Positions 19,459 through 32,340 of a stretch of 64,000 bases of DNA are shown one piece after another. Location of the stretch: positions 9,772,702-9,836,701 of the forward strand of contig JAMKCF010000004.1 of assembly GCA_023634235.1 (NCBI GenBank), read 5' to 3'. Numbering within the stretch: the stretch's first letter is position 1; every line of letters starts with the position of its first letter. Under the pieces are notes generated by a model. The model did no database searches, was not told where the DNA came from, and worked only from the letters and a program-made list of their open reading frames with translations. Made by a program: the position numbers and the translations under genes. The stretch comes from Pisaster brevispinus (Eukaryota; Echinodermata; Asteroidea; Forcipulatida; Asteriidae).

Positions 19459-20523
19459 TGATTCTTCGGTGGCGGTCCGTTGAAAATTATCCACCTCGTT
19501 TGGTTGGTGGGGAGTGGTCGGTCAACCGGGTGTAGCCTTTACTGTAGATTAAATGAAGTGCCACCCTAACAAGGGATCATTGGTAATCGTCCACGAAGAT
19601 TGTGAATTATCCTCAAGCTTTTATTTTATAAACCAGACACTGGTATCAATATAGTTTTGGAACCGTTCGATTCTTTTAATCCTATATAAATGTAGATGTA
19701 TACAGTAAAACTAACCTGTGAAAACTTAATTTCAAAAGGTGGTCGCTATTTTTTAGATATTGCCGAAAATATGGAGCAGTTATGTTCACATAGGAAGAAT
19801 AGGAATACACCATCTGAGAAATGTTTCAGACAGTAACGCTTCTCAGATTCAAATTTGGGAGCATAAAAACTGATACTTTTTTACATAACCACAATACTTT
19901 GAAGTGAAATGTTTCTCAAAATATTTTTTACTATCAAAAGCTGCTGTAGGCTTCCAACCAAAAATTTTTTATTGCCATTAATTTTAAGAGTGATTACCAA
20001 ACGTACACTTTCCCTTCCTCTGAAGACACTGCCATGTTCAAGAAAATCACCCGGAAACATAGATATTGTTTTGTCCAGCAAAAGCGTCTGTTTCTTCGAC
20101 ATGTAGTTTTTGTCTTTTCCTTTATAAAGTGTATGACTGTATTCTTTGGTAATTTGGCGCTGTATAAAGCCATGAACCCTGATATTATTGTTATATTAGT
20201 AAAATTATCCTAAGCCGATTTATAAACTTTTAAAAGCCGAATCAAAATCAACACACGAACGTTCCCCAAAAATCCATGAAAATCATAAACCATGTTATCT
20301 CGACAATCAAGGAGAGAGATGCATTGTTGCTTCTCTGAAAAGCAATGGTGTTTGGCCTACAGGTCGCAAATCTTGCACATGCTTTGAAAAGGCACTTCAA
20401 AGTGATCAATGTCGTTGTCATACCTCCTCTTAATGCTGTTGTTGTCCATTAATATTGTCAACAATTTGTTTGTTTGCTTAATGTTGTGAATAACTGTGTT
20501 TTCCTCACTGATATAAAAATAAA
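19459..20523 (+). other. WAP-A 3' UTR and downstream flank
   Basis: From the stop codon on, this region aligns to the minus strand of 50940-51790. Shared blocks include TGATGATTCTTCGG, CTCGTTTGGTTGGTGG and TTGGTAATTTGGCGCT. A possible AATAAA is at 20518-20523. Confidence 0.6.
19648..20016. repeat. Dispersed element R1, left half of an inverted pair
   Basis: It matches 12310-12560. Its end (19913-20016) is the inverse of 20525-20630, so the two halves can fold back. Confidence 0.65.
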
Positions 20524-20760
20524 GGAAAGGTCATAGATGGGTAAATACTCCAAAAATGAACCGTCATTAAAACCTCGGTAGGTAGCACTGCAGCTGTTGA
20601 TATTATAAACTATTTTGAGAAACGATTCCCCTCGAAGTTATGGTTTGGATAAGTTTTCACTCAGTTATTTGAATCTGAGAAACGATTCATGAATGAATCG
20701 CTTCTCAGATTTCTGAGGGTTGAATGAAAACTCAAATTTCTTTCCCTTAGTCATTTCTTG
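20520..20760. repeat. Dispersed element R1, right half of an inverted pair
   Basis: GGGTAAATACTCCAAAAATGA through ATTATAAACTATTTTGAGAA is the inverse of 19913-20016 and matches 15541-15670 and 56058-56150. Confidence 0.65.
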
Positions 20761-22440
20761 TTCAATGTACCATTTAAAAATAGAGGTATAACAGCTGCTT
20801 TCGGGACACAAACTCAAGGTGGAATGTTTACAATTTACATCATGTTATCAGTTTAATATGCTTCCCGAGAATAGTTTTCCTAAATGAGCCTGTTTCTGAA
20901 GCCGTGTAATTTTACCGAATATTAAGTCATTAAAAAAACAAATTGAGTTTTACACAATGGAGTCATTTTTTAGAAAGGTGTAACAGATAAATCATAAAGA
21001 ATCAAAAGAATAAAACCATCTTCCTATAATATTAAGGTTGAGTCCAGTGTAAGTAGAAAAGCTATTGCCAGCTTACTTGGGAGCCATAACTCATGTTTAA
21101 TTTGAATGCATTTTAAAAGTTGAATTTCATTGCCCATAAATGAAAAAAGAAAATATAATCTAGCAACAAATTAATGTGCGCTTCAACGAGTCTTTATTTG
21201 ATTTCATGAATACTTGTTTCATAGTGACTCAACTATTTAACAATAATTGGCCCAAATTTAGTTAAAACGCTTTAAAATATCACTTCTGATTGTTTTAAAT
21301 TGTTAAATTCTGGGCTGTATATGTTCCAAATTTGATAACAATGCTGGACTTATGATTTCAAAAAAATCACGTGTAACTCCAGCATTTTTAAAAATGGCCA
21401 TGTGCGATATTATGCTCTGCAATTATGCATCCAGTAGGTACTACTCTCGTGCCTGTTTATTTGTTTCAACTTGACCCTGGGTATTGCAAGCGGTACCAAG
21501 TGGTACGAGTGAGGATGCCTGCTTCATTTAAAAGCATACAATTTGACTTGAAAATTAAGCCAAAATTTAAATAAATCACAAGGGATAAATCGAGCATTGT
21601 TTTCAAACTTGGGCCAATCTTGAAGGTGTTATATTATGCTCTTATATGATGCAGTCAACCAATGGTGCTTTTTCGTTTCATTGACTCCCAAGGTTGCTAC
21701 ACTTTGGTAAATATACAGATATTCTGCGGCTGAAAAATCTTCACTAAAAAATGTGAATGCAGTAGGTCAAGCGATACGATCATGACTATAGTTCCTGTTA
21801 CGTTTCTGCCTAAACGGGACTGGGTAACTCATTATTCAGTCGCCAACAAAGTGAGTGGTTGGATTGCAGCAATGAAAATATGCACTGGGTTATGATGGTC
21901 TTCAATGTTCTCAACTTTGGTAGTATTTTGTGGGGATTCTCTACAGGTTTTTGCCACTTTTATGAATTAAAAAAATTAGCAAAATTTTAGGATTGATTAT
22001 GGTTAACAAATAATATTGTCCATTAGGCCCCCAACAGTTTTGTTTACAGAAGCCTTAAGGGACATTAAGTCATATTAAGACTTATCTAATTAAGTCATAT
22101 TTATATATACGTAATGAGTATAGTCATGATTACGACTTGTACTAAGTCGTGATTATGAGATACAACTCATAATTATGAATTGTACCACCTCAAACTTGTG
22201 AGATGAAAGTCACCATTACGACTCTCTTTTTCTTTCTCTCTCAATGTCCCTTTAACGCTTCTGTATTTTGTTGACAATTTTTGGGTCTTCGACAAAATGT
22301 ACTTTCTTAAGTCTAAGCTAACTTCTTAGACAATATTAGTACTGATGGGAACTCTATTGTCAGTGAGCTTTCCAATTGAAAGTTATGGTAGTTTTCAAAT
22401 AATTTCAAATCCTCAAAGTTTGTCTTGAATTACGCCCCCC
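20761..22440. other. Gene-free AT-rich stretch
   Basis: No exon pattern recognised. Around 22060-22210 there is a cluster of AAGTCATAATTATGA-type dyads like those at 14510-14620. Confidence 0.4.
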
Positions 22441-22448
22441 CAAACCCT

Positions 22449-22637
22449 TGGCATAACCAGAGGATTGGGAGGGGGGCATGGGTTCCCCTTATTCCCAACC
22501 CCCAAGTGAGATCAGAAATAAGCACAAATATAGCTTGATAAAGATTGTAAAGAGCTCCCCCCCCCCGAAAAAAACCAACTTTGTCTTTGCCGCCACCCCC
22601 CCCCCCACGCAATTAAAATATCTGGTTACGCCACTGC
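22449..22637. mobile_element. Short hAT-like MITE with C-rich interior
   Basis: On minus it starts CAGTGGCGTAACCAG, and the plus left end reads TTGGCATAACCAG, an eroded inverse. The interior has poly-C runs. No clear target duplication. Confidence 0.5.
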
Positions 22638-22774
22638 CCCCCCCCAAGTCAGTTACAAAGAATGGGGTTGGCCATTGTCCTACAAGGAATGTGGGTATGA
22701 AGTCCACCCTTTGTTTAACTTTAACTTTATTTTTAATCGTCTGTATTTTTTCTTTCACTAATAGATAGGTTGCA

Positions 22775-22985
22775 ATATGACGTAAGTCGGCCATCTTAAC
22801 GGGCAATTTGGAACACACAGTCATGCGTTTTGCGTGAGAACGGCGTGCAGCACGCGCACATTTCACAAAACTCATTGCAGGATTGGTTAGTAAACAGCGC
22901 GGCTGCGTTAATAATTTGAGCGCTTGACGCGCCTGCAAGCCAAAATGCAATTTGCCCGTAAAGATGGCGTCTATTGGGAACTATC
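22775..22985. repeat. Foldback repeat (GCCATCTTAACGGGCAA ends)
   Basis: CGGCCATCTTAACGGGCAAT and TTGCCCGTAAAGATGGCG are inverse ends around a GC-richer interior. Confidence 0.65.
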
Positions 22986-25800
22986 TATAGTAGTTCAAGC
23001 AATAAGTTGACGCCTAAGTAAAGACTTCCTTCACATGTGCAGCCACTGATCTGGCCAAATGCTAGAACTTTAAAACAACGGGGACCAGTCCAAATTCTCT
23101 CCAATCCAAGTGGTTTGACTAAAGCTATACAGAACAGTGTTAAAAGGCATCCCTATTTAATATGAATTATAGACTAGTGCTCTTGCTTGTGGTCACAAAA
23201 CATTTGAAGAGCAAACATGGCAACTGTCTTGAAAAGTGGTCTAATCCATTGTTAAATGTGCAAAGGGAACTTGAAAATGATGGCATGACATCATCTTATC
23301 TTTTTAGGAGGAAAAATATCTATGCTACATGTTAATTCTAAATAAAAGATGTCATAACACATAAGTTGCAAAATTTACATGCATTTATTATGCCCTCCTG
23401 AATGATGAGCAATTACCGTGTCTTGCCCCAAAATTACAAGTGTTACACAACCGCCCAATTTCATAGAGGTGCTTTAAGCACAAAAGCAGCTAAGCACAAA
23501 GACAATGCTGCTTACCAGAATAAGGTTACCAACCAAAATACCACATCACATGTACCATCTTTGACTAGCCAGTATCCTACTTAGTTTTGCTAAGCAGAAT
23601 CTATTGTTAAGCAAAATTTGCTGCTTAAGTTGGGCCCTGAATTAAAACCCCCACTCAGATGACTCCGACATCAGAACTTGAGGTCGATGCTCTAGACCAC
23701 TTGATCACTCAGCCACAACTCACTATAATTGTACATAAAATATGCCCTACACACTACAGTGAACAATTCCCTTCTAAAGCATAGCAAAACGCTACACAAA
23801 ATGCAGCAGTTGCTACTCAAAAATCAACGTTTTGCTAGCTTGGTATTGCATGTTATTTAACATTCAGTGTGCACAACACATGTTCAGTCTAAATTTGTGG
23901 TTGCAATGCAATTTTGCCTGATCAGTGAAATTGTTCCCTGCACAATAACTTTAATATACATTACATGCATTTTACAAGTTAAAAGTACATTGGGAAGTAC
24001 ATGTTTCATTGTTAAATCTAAGGTTAGACATTAATTGCCGACACATGCTGTAGACCTTTTTTGGTAAGCCATCTTGTTTTGTCTATTGAATCGGAACCAA
24101 ATGACTGCAGCTACATCTCTGGGGCCATTGGCTGCAGTGACAATGTGGAGGAATAGGCATTTTCATCAGCCCAGCCGTAGCTACTACTGAAGCTGTCAAT
24201 TCGGACATGGCCTCATCAAGCCGAAACTAGTCTGGCACCTTATAGTCATAATGAAATACAGTATCAGTGAATGCTAATGCACGCAGGGCACATGACAAGT
24301 TGTTTTATTTGGATAGCCTAACAAAGAAAAACCTTCATTACTTCATATAATACAGTAAATAAACACTACAAAAATGACAATAATTAAACTATCTACTTTA
24401 CAACTAAGTTGTGTTTGAGCGCTAGTAGACAAAATGCATGTTTAATTAAATGATGCTTCACGTTTTTTTTTATTGAATGCACGGATTGAATAGTAGTTGG
24501 TGCTGAGGGTTAGGTGTTAGTAATGAAGTATAGTGATTGTTATTTTTTATGGTTTTAGTGCAAGGGTTAAATTAAAGTGCTGTGACGTTTTAGTTTAGTG
24601 ATAGGGTTAAGGGTAACTGGGCTCGATTTCACCAAACACTAAGATTCATCTCAATATTACTCCATAGTGATTCGTACTATGACATCACTCTTCTGCTTAG
24701 CAATTAAGATAGATATATTATCAATCTTAGCGCTTTGTGAAACCGAGCCCTGGTGTTGTGGTTGTTGCTATGGTTCGTGTCTGCGTTGCAACAGAGTACT
24801 GCTAGCGCATTTTGGCTTTAACATGCATTCAGTCTACTTTTTGCACTCAAACAATTTTAAAATTCCAACACAACCTTGGTTTATACTTATTGAGCATGTG
24901 TAAAGTTTTACTCACTACCATAGATGAAGGGACTAAAATAATTACCTCAAAATACTTAGATAGTTGTACCAAATAACACCATAATTTTGTCTAAAGATCT
25001 TGTCAGATTTTCTACCTTCTTCAAACAAATTATTTTACAAAGCAGTATTCCATAATAAAATAACCAAGCCAGAGCTTTCCCTGCCATGATTTCAAACATT
25101 TCTGCGACCGATTTGGTGACTTTAGTTTAATTCTCTTTCCTTGCAATATGCTTTTAAATTGTTGAAATTTTCATTCATCTTTAGTTCAACAGTGTGGTAA
25201 GCAATAGCACTTCATAAATTGCACTTACTAAACCAGTTAACACACCACCGGCATTTTTGTTTATCCAGTTTGATTGTTTGTTTGTTACTCTTTACAAAAT
25301 CTGTACAATCTTTAGAGTTGTATTCCTAACTACTCTGACACCATCAAAATCCAAAGGGTATTTTACTTGAATTTAACAAATTTGATTTTCCATGATAAAC
25401 CAACAACATGAGGCCGGTTTTATCAAATCAACTGATGTGAGTACCGTGCTACTTGCACAGTAAGGTATTGGAATTTAATGGATCCAAGAACAGCCTAGTT
25501 TGAGTAAACATTAAACTAAGGCTGTATCTGAATTAGTGGCTGCGGATGTGGCTTGATCATCATGTGAACATGCACTAAAGCATAATATGAGGTCCATTAC
25601 AACAGCCACAGCCATAGCCATAGCGGCAGCCACTCATTCAGATATGGCCAAAGATGGTCCACTCCTCGAGAGTCTTCATCCAGCAAGGCGCCGTCATGGC
25701 CCAGCTTGTTTCAGTTGAACATTATGGGGAGCTATAAACTTGACAGTCTTTCTTCAGCCAGTGACAGATAGTTAAAACATCACTACGTCATTTGAACAAT
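22986..25800. other. Gene-free stretch with scattered foldbacks
   Basis: It contains a CCAATTTCATAGAGGTGC foldback (23455-23640), a tRNA-like fragment (23640-23720, minus) and a TTTCACCAAACAC foldback (24625-24750). No coding signal recognised. Confidence 0.4.
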
Positions 25801-25805
25801 TAAAC

Positions 25806-26100
25806 TTGCAGTGGAGTGTCAACTAGCTAGTCTTGACAGTCCTTCAGCTGGTGGCGCACAATCCAAAAAAGCTTTGGTTAGCATCAACAACCCTTTACAT
25901 GTACATGTAAACCTGAACAGTTCAACTTGTAGCGGAGAGTCATCTGGCTCACTGACGCAGGTCTCCAGCTTGTGGCACACAATCAAAAGTGGTGGTTAGC
26001 ATGAGAACATCCCCTCTGTCACTTGAAGCGAAGAGTCAGTTGCTCCTCAGCTGGACTAGGCACACAGTCCAAGAAGTGTTGATTAGCCTCAAGACTAGGT
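25806..26100. repeat. Degenerate tandem repeat, about 100-bp unit, three copies
   Basis: Each unit carries a GGAG(T/A)GTCA-like start, a CAGCT(G/T) block, GGC(G/A)CACA(A/G)TC and GGTTAGCAT-like text. Copies start near 25812, 25934 and 26027. Confidence 0.6.
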
Positions 26101-27309
26101 GTATGTCATCTCCTATAGGCCATCGTCTCTATTTGCAGTAGACAATCATCAACAAATAATTAATTTTGATTAACTCACTCTAAGTATTATTTGTTGTGGG
26201 GAATAGTTCAGTCTGTGCTTGCATGTGCAAGACAATTCTCCTCCAGCTCCAATCAGTTCTTCAACTCAATGAACTTGAACACAACATTCAAGGCTATGTT
26301 CTTCTGGTTGTGTTTTTTTTTAATATCTTTTTGGGGGGAAACTTGAACCCCTGAATTCATTAAGTTTTCCACCAGTTGGTTGTATGGTGTTTTTATTGCA
26401 AACTAATGGATGGGAATGAATAGATTCTTTCAAATCAACTATTTGAAACCTTCAAAAGTACTCACTCTGAAAAACAACTGATCCCTTGGTAATTTTGGGG
26501 AGATGAACCTTCTATTCAAAGAAAAATTTAGAATTATTTCTTTCTAACTTACCAAGCGGTCTGTTGTTGGCTTTAGGCACCAGTATCCCCCATCAATGCT
26601 GCAAACAGGTCTGGTTGTAGTTACAACTTCACAGCACACTGCTCAAAACCAAGGGAAAAATTTCTTAGTGTATTTACATTTGTTGTATATGTTAAATTGC
26701 AAGAGCAGCCGACTTCTCTCTGTTTCAGGAAGAAATGCAATTTTTTTTTATTGTACAAGGAAACAAAAAAGTTAACTGGGTCTTAAGTTGTTTTAGCTCG
26801 ATTGTTGGCTGTTCGTTCATGCTTGCTGTTGTAGAATCTCAAATGATCCCAGTATTTGGACAGCATGAGAGATTCAAAATCTTAAATTTTGAAACATGTT
26901 TCGTTTTTCCTTCCTACTGATGTAGATTTGTTTGTGATCCTCCAAATTTCTAGAATGAGTTGTTGATCTAATATGTAGGCAATTACTTCACCAGTAACTC
27001 GCAACTTTATGACCCGATACATTACCAAATTTATTGCATGACCCAAGTCCCCAGAAGGCATCACCTCAGCTCGGTTTAGATTTCAGCACACAAACTACTT
27101 CATCATCCTCATGACGAAAACATGATCTGTTTTTTGGAAGAAAGGTATCTAGAAGGTTAAGCATTTGGAGGTCACCTCAATTAGCCAAAGTCAAGTTTAC
27201 CATTCACATTACCCGAGATAACCCAAATACTTTACCAAACCAATGTCACCTGCGGTGTCCCAGTGCTGCCATCTGTGCACTTACTTGCCACAACATCCAC
27301 TTCAGCAAT
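26101..27309. other. Gene-free AT-rich stretch
   Basis: Nothing recognised on either strand beyond chance open frames of about 60 codons. Confidence 0.35.
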
Positions 27310-27349
27310 AACAGCTAATACAGACTGTGGGAAAATAAAAAAATATTGT

Positions 27350-27866
27350 AATGGCCTGTTGGGGGAAACGTTAAAAGCTGTGAAGAGAAAGGTTAGTTTT
27401 ATTTCTTACCCTGATACTTTTACCTAATACTTCACCTGATACTTAACCTTTGCTGCCAGCACCTGACCTTTTTGCCCCCCTGACCTCGGGTCACAAATTT
27501 CTAACTTCACTATGGGAAGAACAGGTTACAGACTGTTGAAAACAAAAGCAAAGTTATAACCTGTTGAGGGAAGCGTTAATAGCTGTGAAGAGAAAGGTTA
27601 GTTTTATTTCCTACCCCGATACTTTTACCTAATACTTCACCTGATACTTAACCTTTGCTGCCAGCACCTATCCTTTTCGACCCCCTGACCTCGGGTCACA
27701 AATTTCCACGTTCACTATTAGGGAAGAACAGGTTACAGACTGTTGAAAACAAAAGCAAAGTTATAACCTGTTGAGGGAAATGTTAATAGCTGTGAAAAGA
27801 AAGGTTAGTTTTATTTCTTACCCCTATACTTCACCTGATACTTAACCTGTTATACTTAACCTTTGA
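27350..27866. repeat. Tandem repeat, about 205-bp unit, 2.5 copies
   Basis: Units begin CCTGTTG(G/A)GGGAA near 27355, 27562 and 27767. They share AGAGAAAGGTTAGTTTTATT, CACCTGATACTTAACC and GGGTCACAAATTTC. The third unit is truncated. Confidence 0.88.
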
Positions 27867-27956
27867 TGCAACCACCTGACCTTACTTGCCTCCAGTCACT
27901 CATCAGGGACATCAACGGGAGAGTCTCCATCGCCCACTCAAGTCCTGCCTTTAATG

Positions 27957-28028
27957 ATGACAGGGTAGTTCTTAGTTTTGGTTCAAGATTGATTATCTTA
28001 GAATCAAGACTAAGAACTACCCTAGTCA
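27957..28028. repeat. Hairpin, about 28-bp arms
   Basis: GGGTAGTTCTTAGTTTTGGT and GACTAAGAACTACCCTAG are inverse arms around a 12-20 nt loop. Confidence 0.75.
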
Positions 28029-29317
28029 TACCTCATACTTTACCTATTGCCAGTAAACCTGCTGAAAGAGTAGAGGGTTAGTCTTACCTCTAGGCCAACA
28101 CTTTATATACTCTAGGCCTATACCGACTTACCATTAATACGTACCTAGGCACCACTGGCGTCTTTTCCCCATGGGTGATCTCCTCTTTGCCCCTCCGTTC
28201 TTTTTCCTCCTAGTCTCCTAGCTCCTTATTTATTTTTCCTTCTGTTTTTTTTTCTCGCAGCGCTCGCAAATAAGTGATTTAGGGAAGTGATTTGCAATGA
28301 GCCCTTAAATTTTTAATATAAAAGATTTGCATTTTTGAGATTTCAGCTTTAAAACAAATTGTTTAATGCTATAAGGTCCCCTCCCCATTGTTCTTTTGTT
28401 TGTACTTTGATTTAAATGAGCAAGTGTTACAGCTATGTTGTTTATTATTTTGTAATTTTCGAAGACTTAATTAATTGAAAATGCCTACATTCAGAATTGA
28501 TGTAATGCTGATATTAGGAATATGTAAATATTCATTTAGCTGGTCTAAATTATCTATTTACTACTCCTAAATCAAACATTAATCATCAAATGAATGGTAG
28601 AATTTTTGTCAGAATTATTGAAAATATTTATAAATAAAGTTTCAGTTGGATTATTTACTCTCCCTTTCTAAATGTTACATTACTTGGAATTTAAAATCAT
28701 GACAATTACAAGAAAACATGACAACTGATGACTTGAAGTATCAACCCAACAGAAATTTCCAGTAAGACCAGTCTCCTAATTAAAAAAGCATCCTTGGCTT
28801 CGACCAATATGCAAATCAAGAAATGCCGAGAAACTCTGAAGTCACCTTGAAAGCTTTGCAAGGACAACATCAACAAGATCGCCGAACATCATGGAGGGGA
28901 AGGGAGGATATAAAAAGGGAGGGACTCTGCAAAAGAGCGGGTTAGATCTTCTCTTACCATTCGCAGTCTTCACCTTGTCTTTATCTTGAAAGTTAACCTG
29001 CGTTATCAGACCTCCACTATTGCGCTCCATCAATAATCTGACTTTTGTTTCTTCTTTATTCAGAAAGGACATATTTTGTCATTTACACATTTAATCACTG
29101 TTCTTCAGAAACATCACATCTCATAAGAGAGATTTTTATGCAGATTCGATTCAACGTAAATATTCATCATGTGAGAACACATGAAATTTGTTGTCTATTG
29201 TGCCGGTACAGCAGTGAAGACTGCATTTGTAAAAACTTTTGAAAAAGTACAATGTTTGTGTCTCCACAAACCTTACTCAATTGTATTTTTGTTGCCAGCT
29301 GAGATATTGAAAAAAGA
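28029..29317. other. Gene-free stretch
   Basis: Pyrimidine-rich near 28180-28260, AT-rich after. No supported gene. Confidence 0.35.
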
Positions 29318-30036
29318 TAAATAAAAGGAAATAAAGTCCAACATTTTACCAAAGAGGTGAATCGCAAAAGCGGACTTTAGAAAGTGGAGGTCGGATATAC
29401 GGCAAAGTTCTCATTACCTTGGTCCTTTGGCGAACTCCAATGTACGTCCACATTCCACATATCCAAAGATCTTCAACAGCCATGTGGTCACAGTTTCTGA
29501 AATAACAAAATAAAAAAGGAGATAAAATCCAACATTTATCAAAGAGGTGAATCGCAAATGCGGACCTTAAAAAGTCGAGGTAGGATATTCCGCAAAGCAG
29601 CAGCGGGGCCTGGGGACACATGCCCCTTACAAATTTCCAGTTCCCCAGGTGCCCCCCCACAAAAAAAATCATGATAGTGCCGAGGAAAAAGAAAAGAGAA
29701 AAAAAAGGGGAGAACATGGGTGTTTGTTAATGTAATGTAGCGAAAGATCGTGATCGCTACCACAGCCACTGAACGCCAAGAACATAAGAGGATAGTGGCC
29801 CCATGCAGCGTCCCCCTTCCAAAATAAAAGCATGACCCCACCACTGACAATCTTACTCTCCCTGCCTCCCCTTACACGCAATGCACGCAATGCCCCCCTG
29901 CCCCCCCCTGCCCCCCCCCCCACCATAAAGTCCTTACTACGCCGCTGCCGCAAAGTTTCCTTACCGTGGTTCTTTGGCGCAACCGTTATACCACATATCA
30001 AAAGATCTTCAACTCCGATCTGGTCACAGTCTCATC
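29318..30036. repeat. Direct repeat, about 190-bp unit, two copies; second copy interrupted
   Basis: Copy 1 at 29318-29508 and copy 2 at 29508-29597 plus 29948-30036 share CAAAGAGGTGAATCGCAAA and AAGATCTTCAAC. The second is split by the element at 29598-29947. Confidence 0.85.
29598..29947. mobile_element. hAT-like MITE with perfect 8-bp target duplication
   Basis: The element starts CAGCAGCGGGGCC and ends TACGCCGCTG (inverse CAGCGGCGTA). CCGCAAAG flanks it on both sides (29590-29597 and 29948-29955). It splits a unit whose uninterrupted version is next to it. An 8-bp duplication and CAG-type ends fit hAT. No transposase; poly-C interior. Confidence 0.88.
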
Positions 30037-30707
30037 ACAGTCTCTTGAAAGCTGCTACACGAAACAGTCCCATCAATGTCTCTTGAAGCTTTCCTGGTTG
30101 CTGGCTGCTGGGTCGGCCTCAAGTTGCTCCCAATTTCCGTCCATTGCTAACAGCTGCCTCACGCGTTCCCCGTCTCTGAGTTGAGAAAACAACCCCTAAA
30201 TACATCAATGCTACAGCTCAAATAAAGAAAATTGGCATTCTTAACGAAAACTTGTTGTTTTTATTTATTTAAAACAAATGACCTATATCAAAATTCAACA
30301 AACAACTTCAGATCAAAATGCTACATGCACTTCCAGTTTGAATCAGAAGATCAGGTAAAAATAGTAGGATCATGGACAAAAGAAATGTAATATTGGTCAG
30401 TTCCATCCATCATAATTACACAAATATTCTGAATGTTGTAGGTATTCAACTTATAACTGATTTAATTCAAGCCCTGATGACGTCATAGTCAAAGGCGGGT
30501 GGAGGTGGGGGGAACTGCCCTCCCAAGTTCAGGAAAAACAAATGGGGAAAATTCAGGCCCAGCATGAAGAAAAAAACAAATGGACAGAGAAAGCAAAACT
30601 CTTTTTACCCTGTATTACAAATGTTTACCTCAAGGGACAAGTACATCAAATAATAGAAAAGGTAACCAAATAAACTAGACATAAGAATTTGTTTGATAAC
30701 AAATTCG

Positions 30708-32061
30708 AGGTGTTCGGATTCAAGTAAAGCTGACTGGAGTGATCGTGAGCTGTGCTGTTTGTTATTGTGAAAACAGAATGAATAGCTATTAAAAAATGTT
30801 TTTAAAGCGTTTCACAGAACTTCCAGATTAGACAGGTTAAAAGGTCAAGACAAGGTCACCAACATTCATTTTTTGTGAAGTATGTGGAGCCCATGTTGAA
30901 ACAATTATAAAAACTCTGCAAAAGTCTTCTATTAAAACTGTATTTTGAACTGTTTTAACCTGCCGCCAGATGGCGCTCTTATTATTATTTTTTTTAACCA
31001 GACCCTTGTCAGACTGCAACATCGTTAAAATCAACTCCAACAAAGTTGCCACTTTTAATTACAATGCACTTACGGTTTAAACTGGAAGTAGAGGACACGT
31101 TATTTCATGCAATCAATTAAAATCGAAGACCTATATTACCTTTGTATAATCCCGCAAAAAGCAACCCAGTGTCTCTTACCCTCGAATTGAGAGGAATTTT
31201 CAAAGATTTAAACTTTAAATGACGTAAATTTCCTAAGCGGCATCTGTCACAGAGCGAGCAAATAATACAATCCCAGAGCGGGATAAAAGCATGAACAGTT
31301 ATTTGGTATAGCGCCATCCTGCATGTGGAATGTCTCCGTTGCGTGGGACTGTACACACAGGCTTCTTGGACTTTGAACCTTATGAGTTTCCGATACGTGG
31401 GACAGTACACACAGGCTTCGTGCTGTACCGAGGGCTTCGTGGACTTTGAACCTTATGACTCATGGTGCTGAACAGTATGCTACAGCGCTTTTTTATTAAC
31501 AGAGATTAAATGCGCGTTAATACTAACATTGGCTGTAAAACTCGTTTAGGACCAGAAGTTAAGGTTATATTGGCATTATTTCTGTGCAAAAGTTTCGGAA
31601 GGATCACAGACCTACAATCTGATGTAAAAATTGTGATGAAATGATCAGTAGTTTTTGAGATATGAATTTTTTAAATATTCAACTTCCGGTTTGAACCGGA
31701 AGTCAAGGTCAAATAAGTTCGCAGTCAGTGTAGCGTTTTTAGAGTCATACCAGGCCTATCCGATGATGTATAGATTGTAAAAATCCATTGTGTAGTTTTG
31801 GAGTTATGGTTTTTTCAAATATTAAACTTTGATTTAACGTAACTCGACACCAGATGACGTCATCATGACATCACTAAGGCGGTGTCTTCTACTCATACAT
31901 ATCTAACTATGTGTGAAGTGTAAAGGTTGTGTGAGTATGGGAAGTGCGTCTTTGTTAGCAGACAATCGCGGGGGATAAGAAGAAGAAGAAGTATTAAAAA
32001 AAAACTTAAAAAAAAACGGAACAATAATAAGAGGTGTTCCGGGCGGATTGCCCGAACACCT
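30708..32061. mobile_element. Possible 1.35-kb TIR element (AGGTGTTCGG ends)
   Basis: AGGTGTTCGG at 30708 and CCGAACACCT ending at 32061 are perfect 10-bp inverse ends. The right end also forms a hairpin (GGTGTTCCGGGC / GCCCGAACACC). Inside are CTTCCGGTTTGAACCGGAAG (31683 region) and a direct repeat at 31338-31460. No transposase recognised. Confidence 0.45.
31338..31460. repeat. Direct repeat of about 60 bp
   Basis: GTGGGAC(T/A)GTACACACAGGC and TGGACTTTGAACCTTATGA each occur twice. Confidence 0.8.
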
Positions 32062-32097
32062 AATAAATATATAAAACTGTATAATTACTTGGTTGCT

Positions 32098-32340
32098 ACA
32101 AAATGTTATTTTGTTCCCTCAAAGTAACATTTTATTTCCTTGAAATAACATTTTGTTTCCTCAAAATACTATTCTGTTCCCTTGAAATACTATATCGAGG
32201 GAATAAAATAATATTTTGAGGGAACGAAATATTATTAGAGGCACCCAAATAGTTGGACAAGATAATTGGGGACCGGAATAACATTTTGAGGGACTGAAAT
32301 TAGTTATTTTGTGGGATCTAAATACTACTTCGTAGCCCTA
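32098..32340. repeat. Degenerate 20-25 bp tandem repeat with dyad symmetry
   Basis: TTTTGTTCCCTCAAAGTAACA-like units on the left turn into inverse GAGGGAATAAAATAATATTT units on the right. A second block of the same motif is at 32785-32935. Confidence 0.7.

Noticed and set aside
22489..22950. 153-codon minus-strand frame
   Set aside because: It spans a C-rich MITE and a foldback repeat; low-complexity translation.
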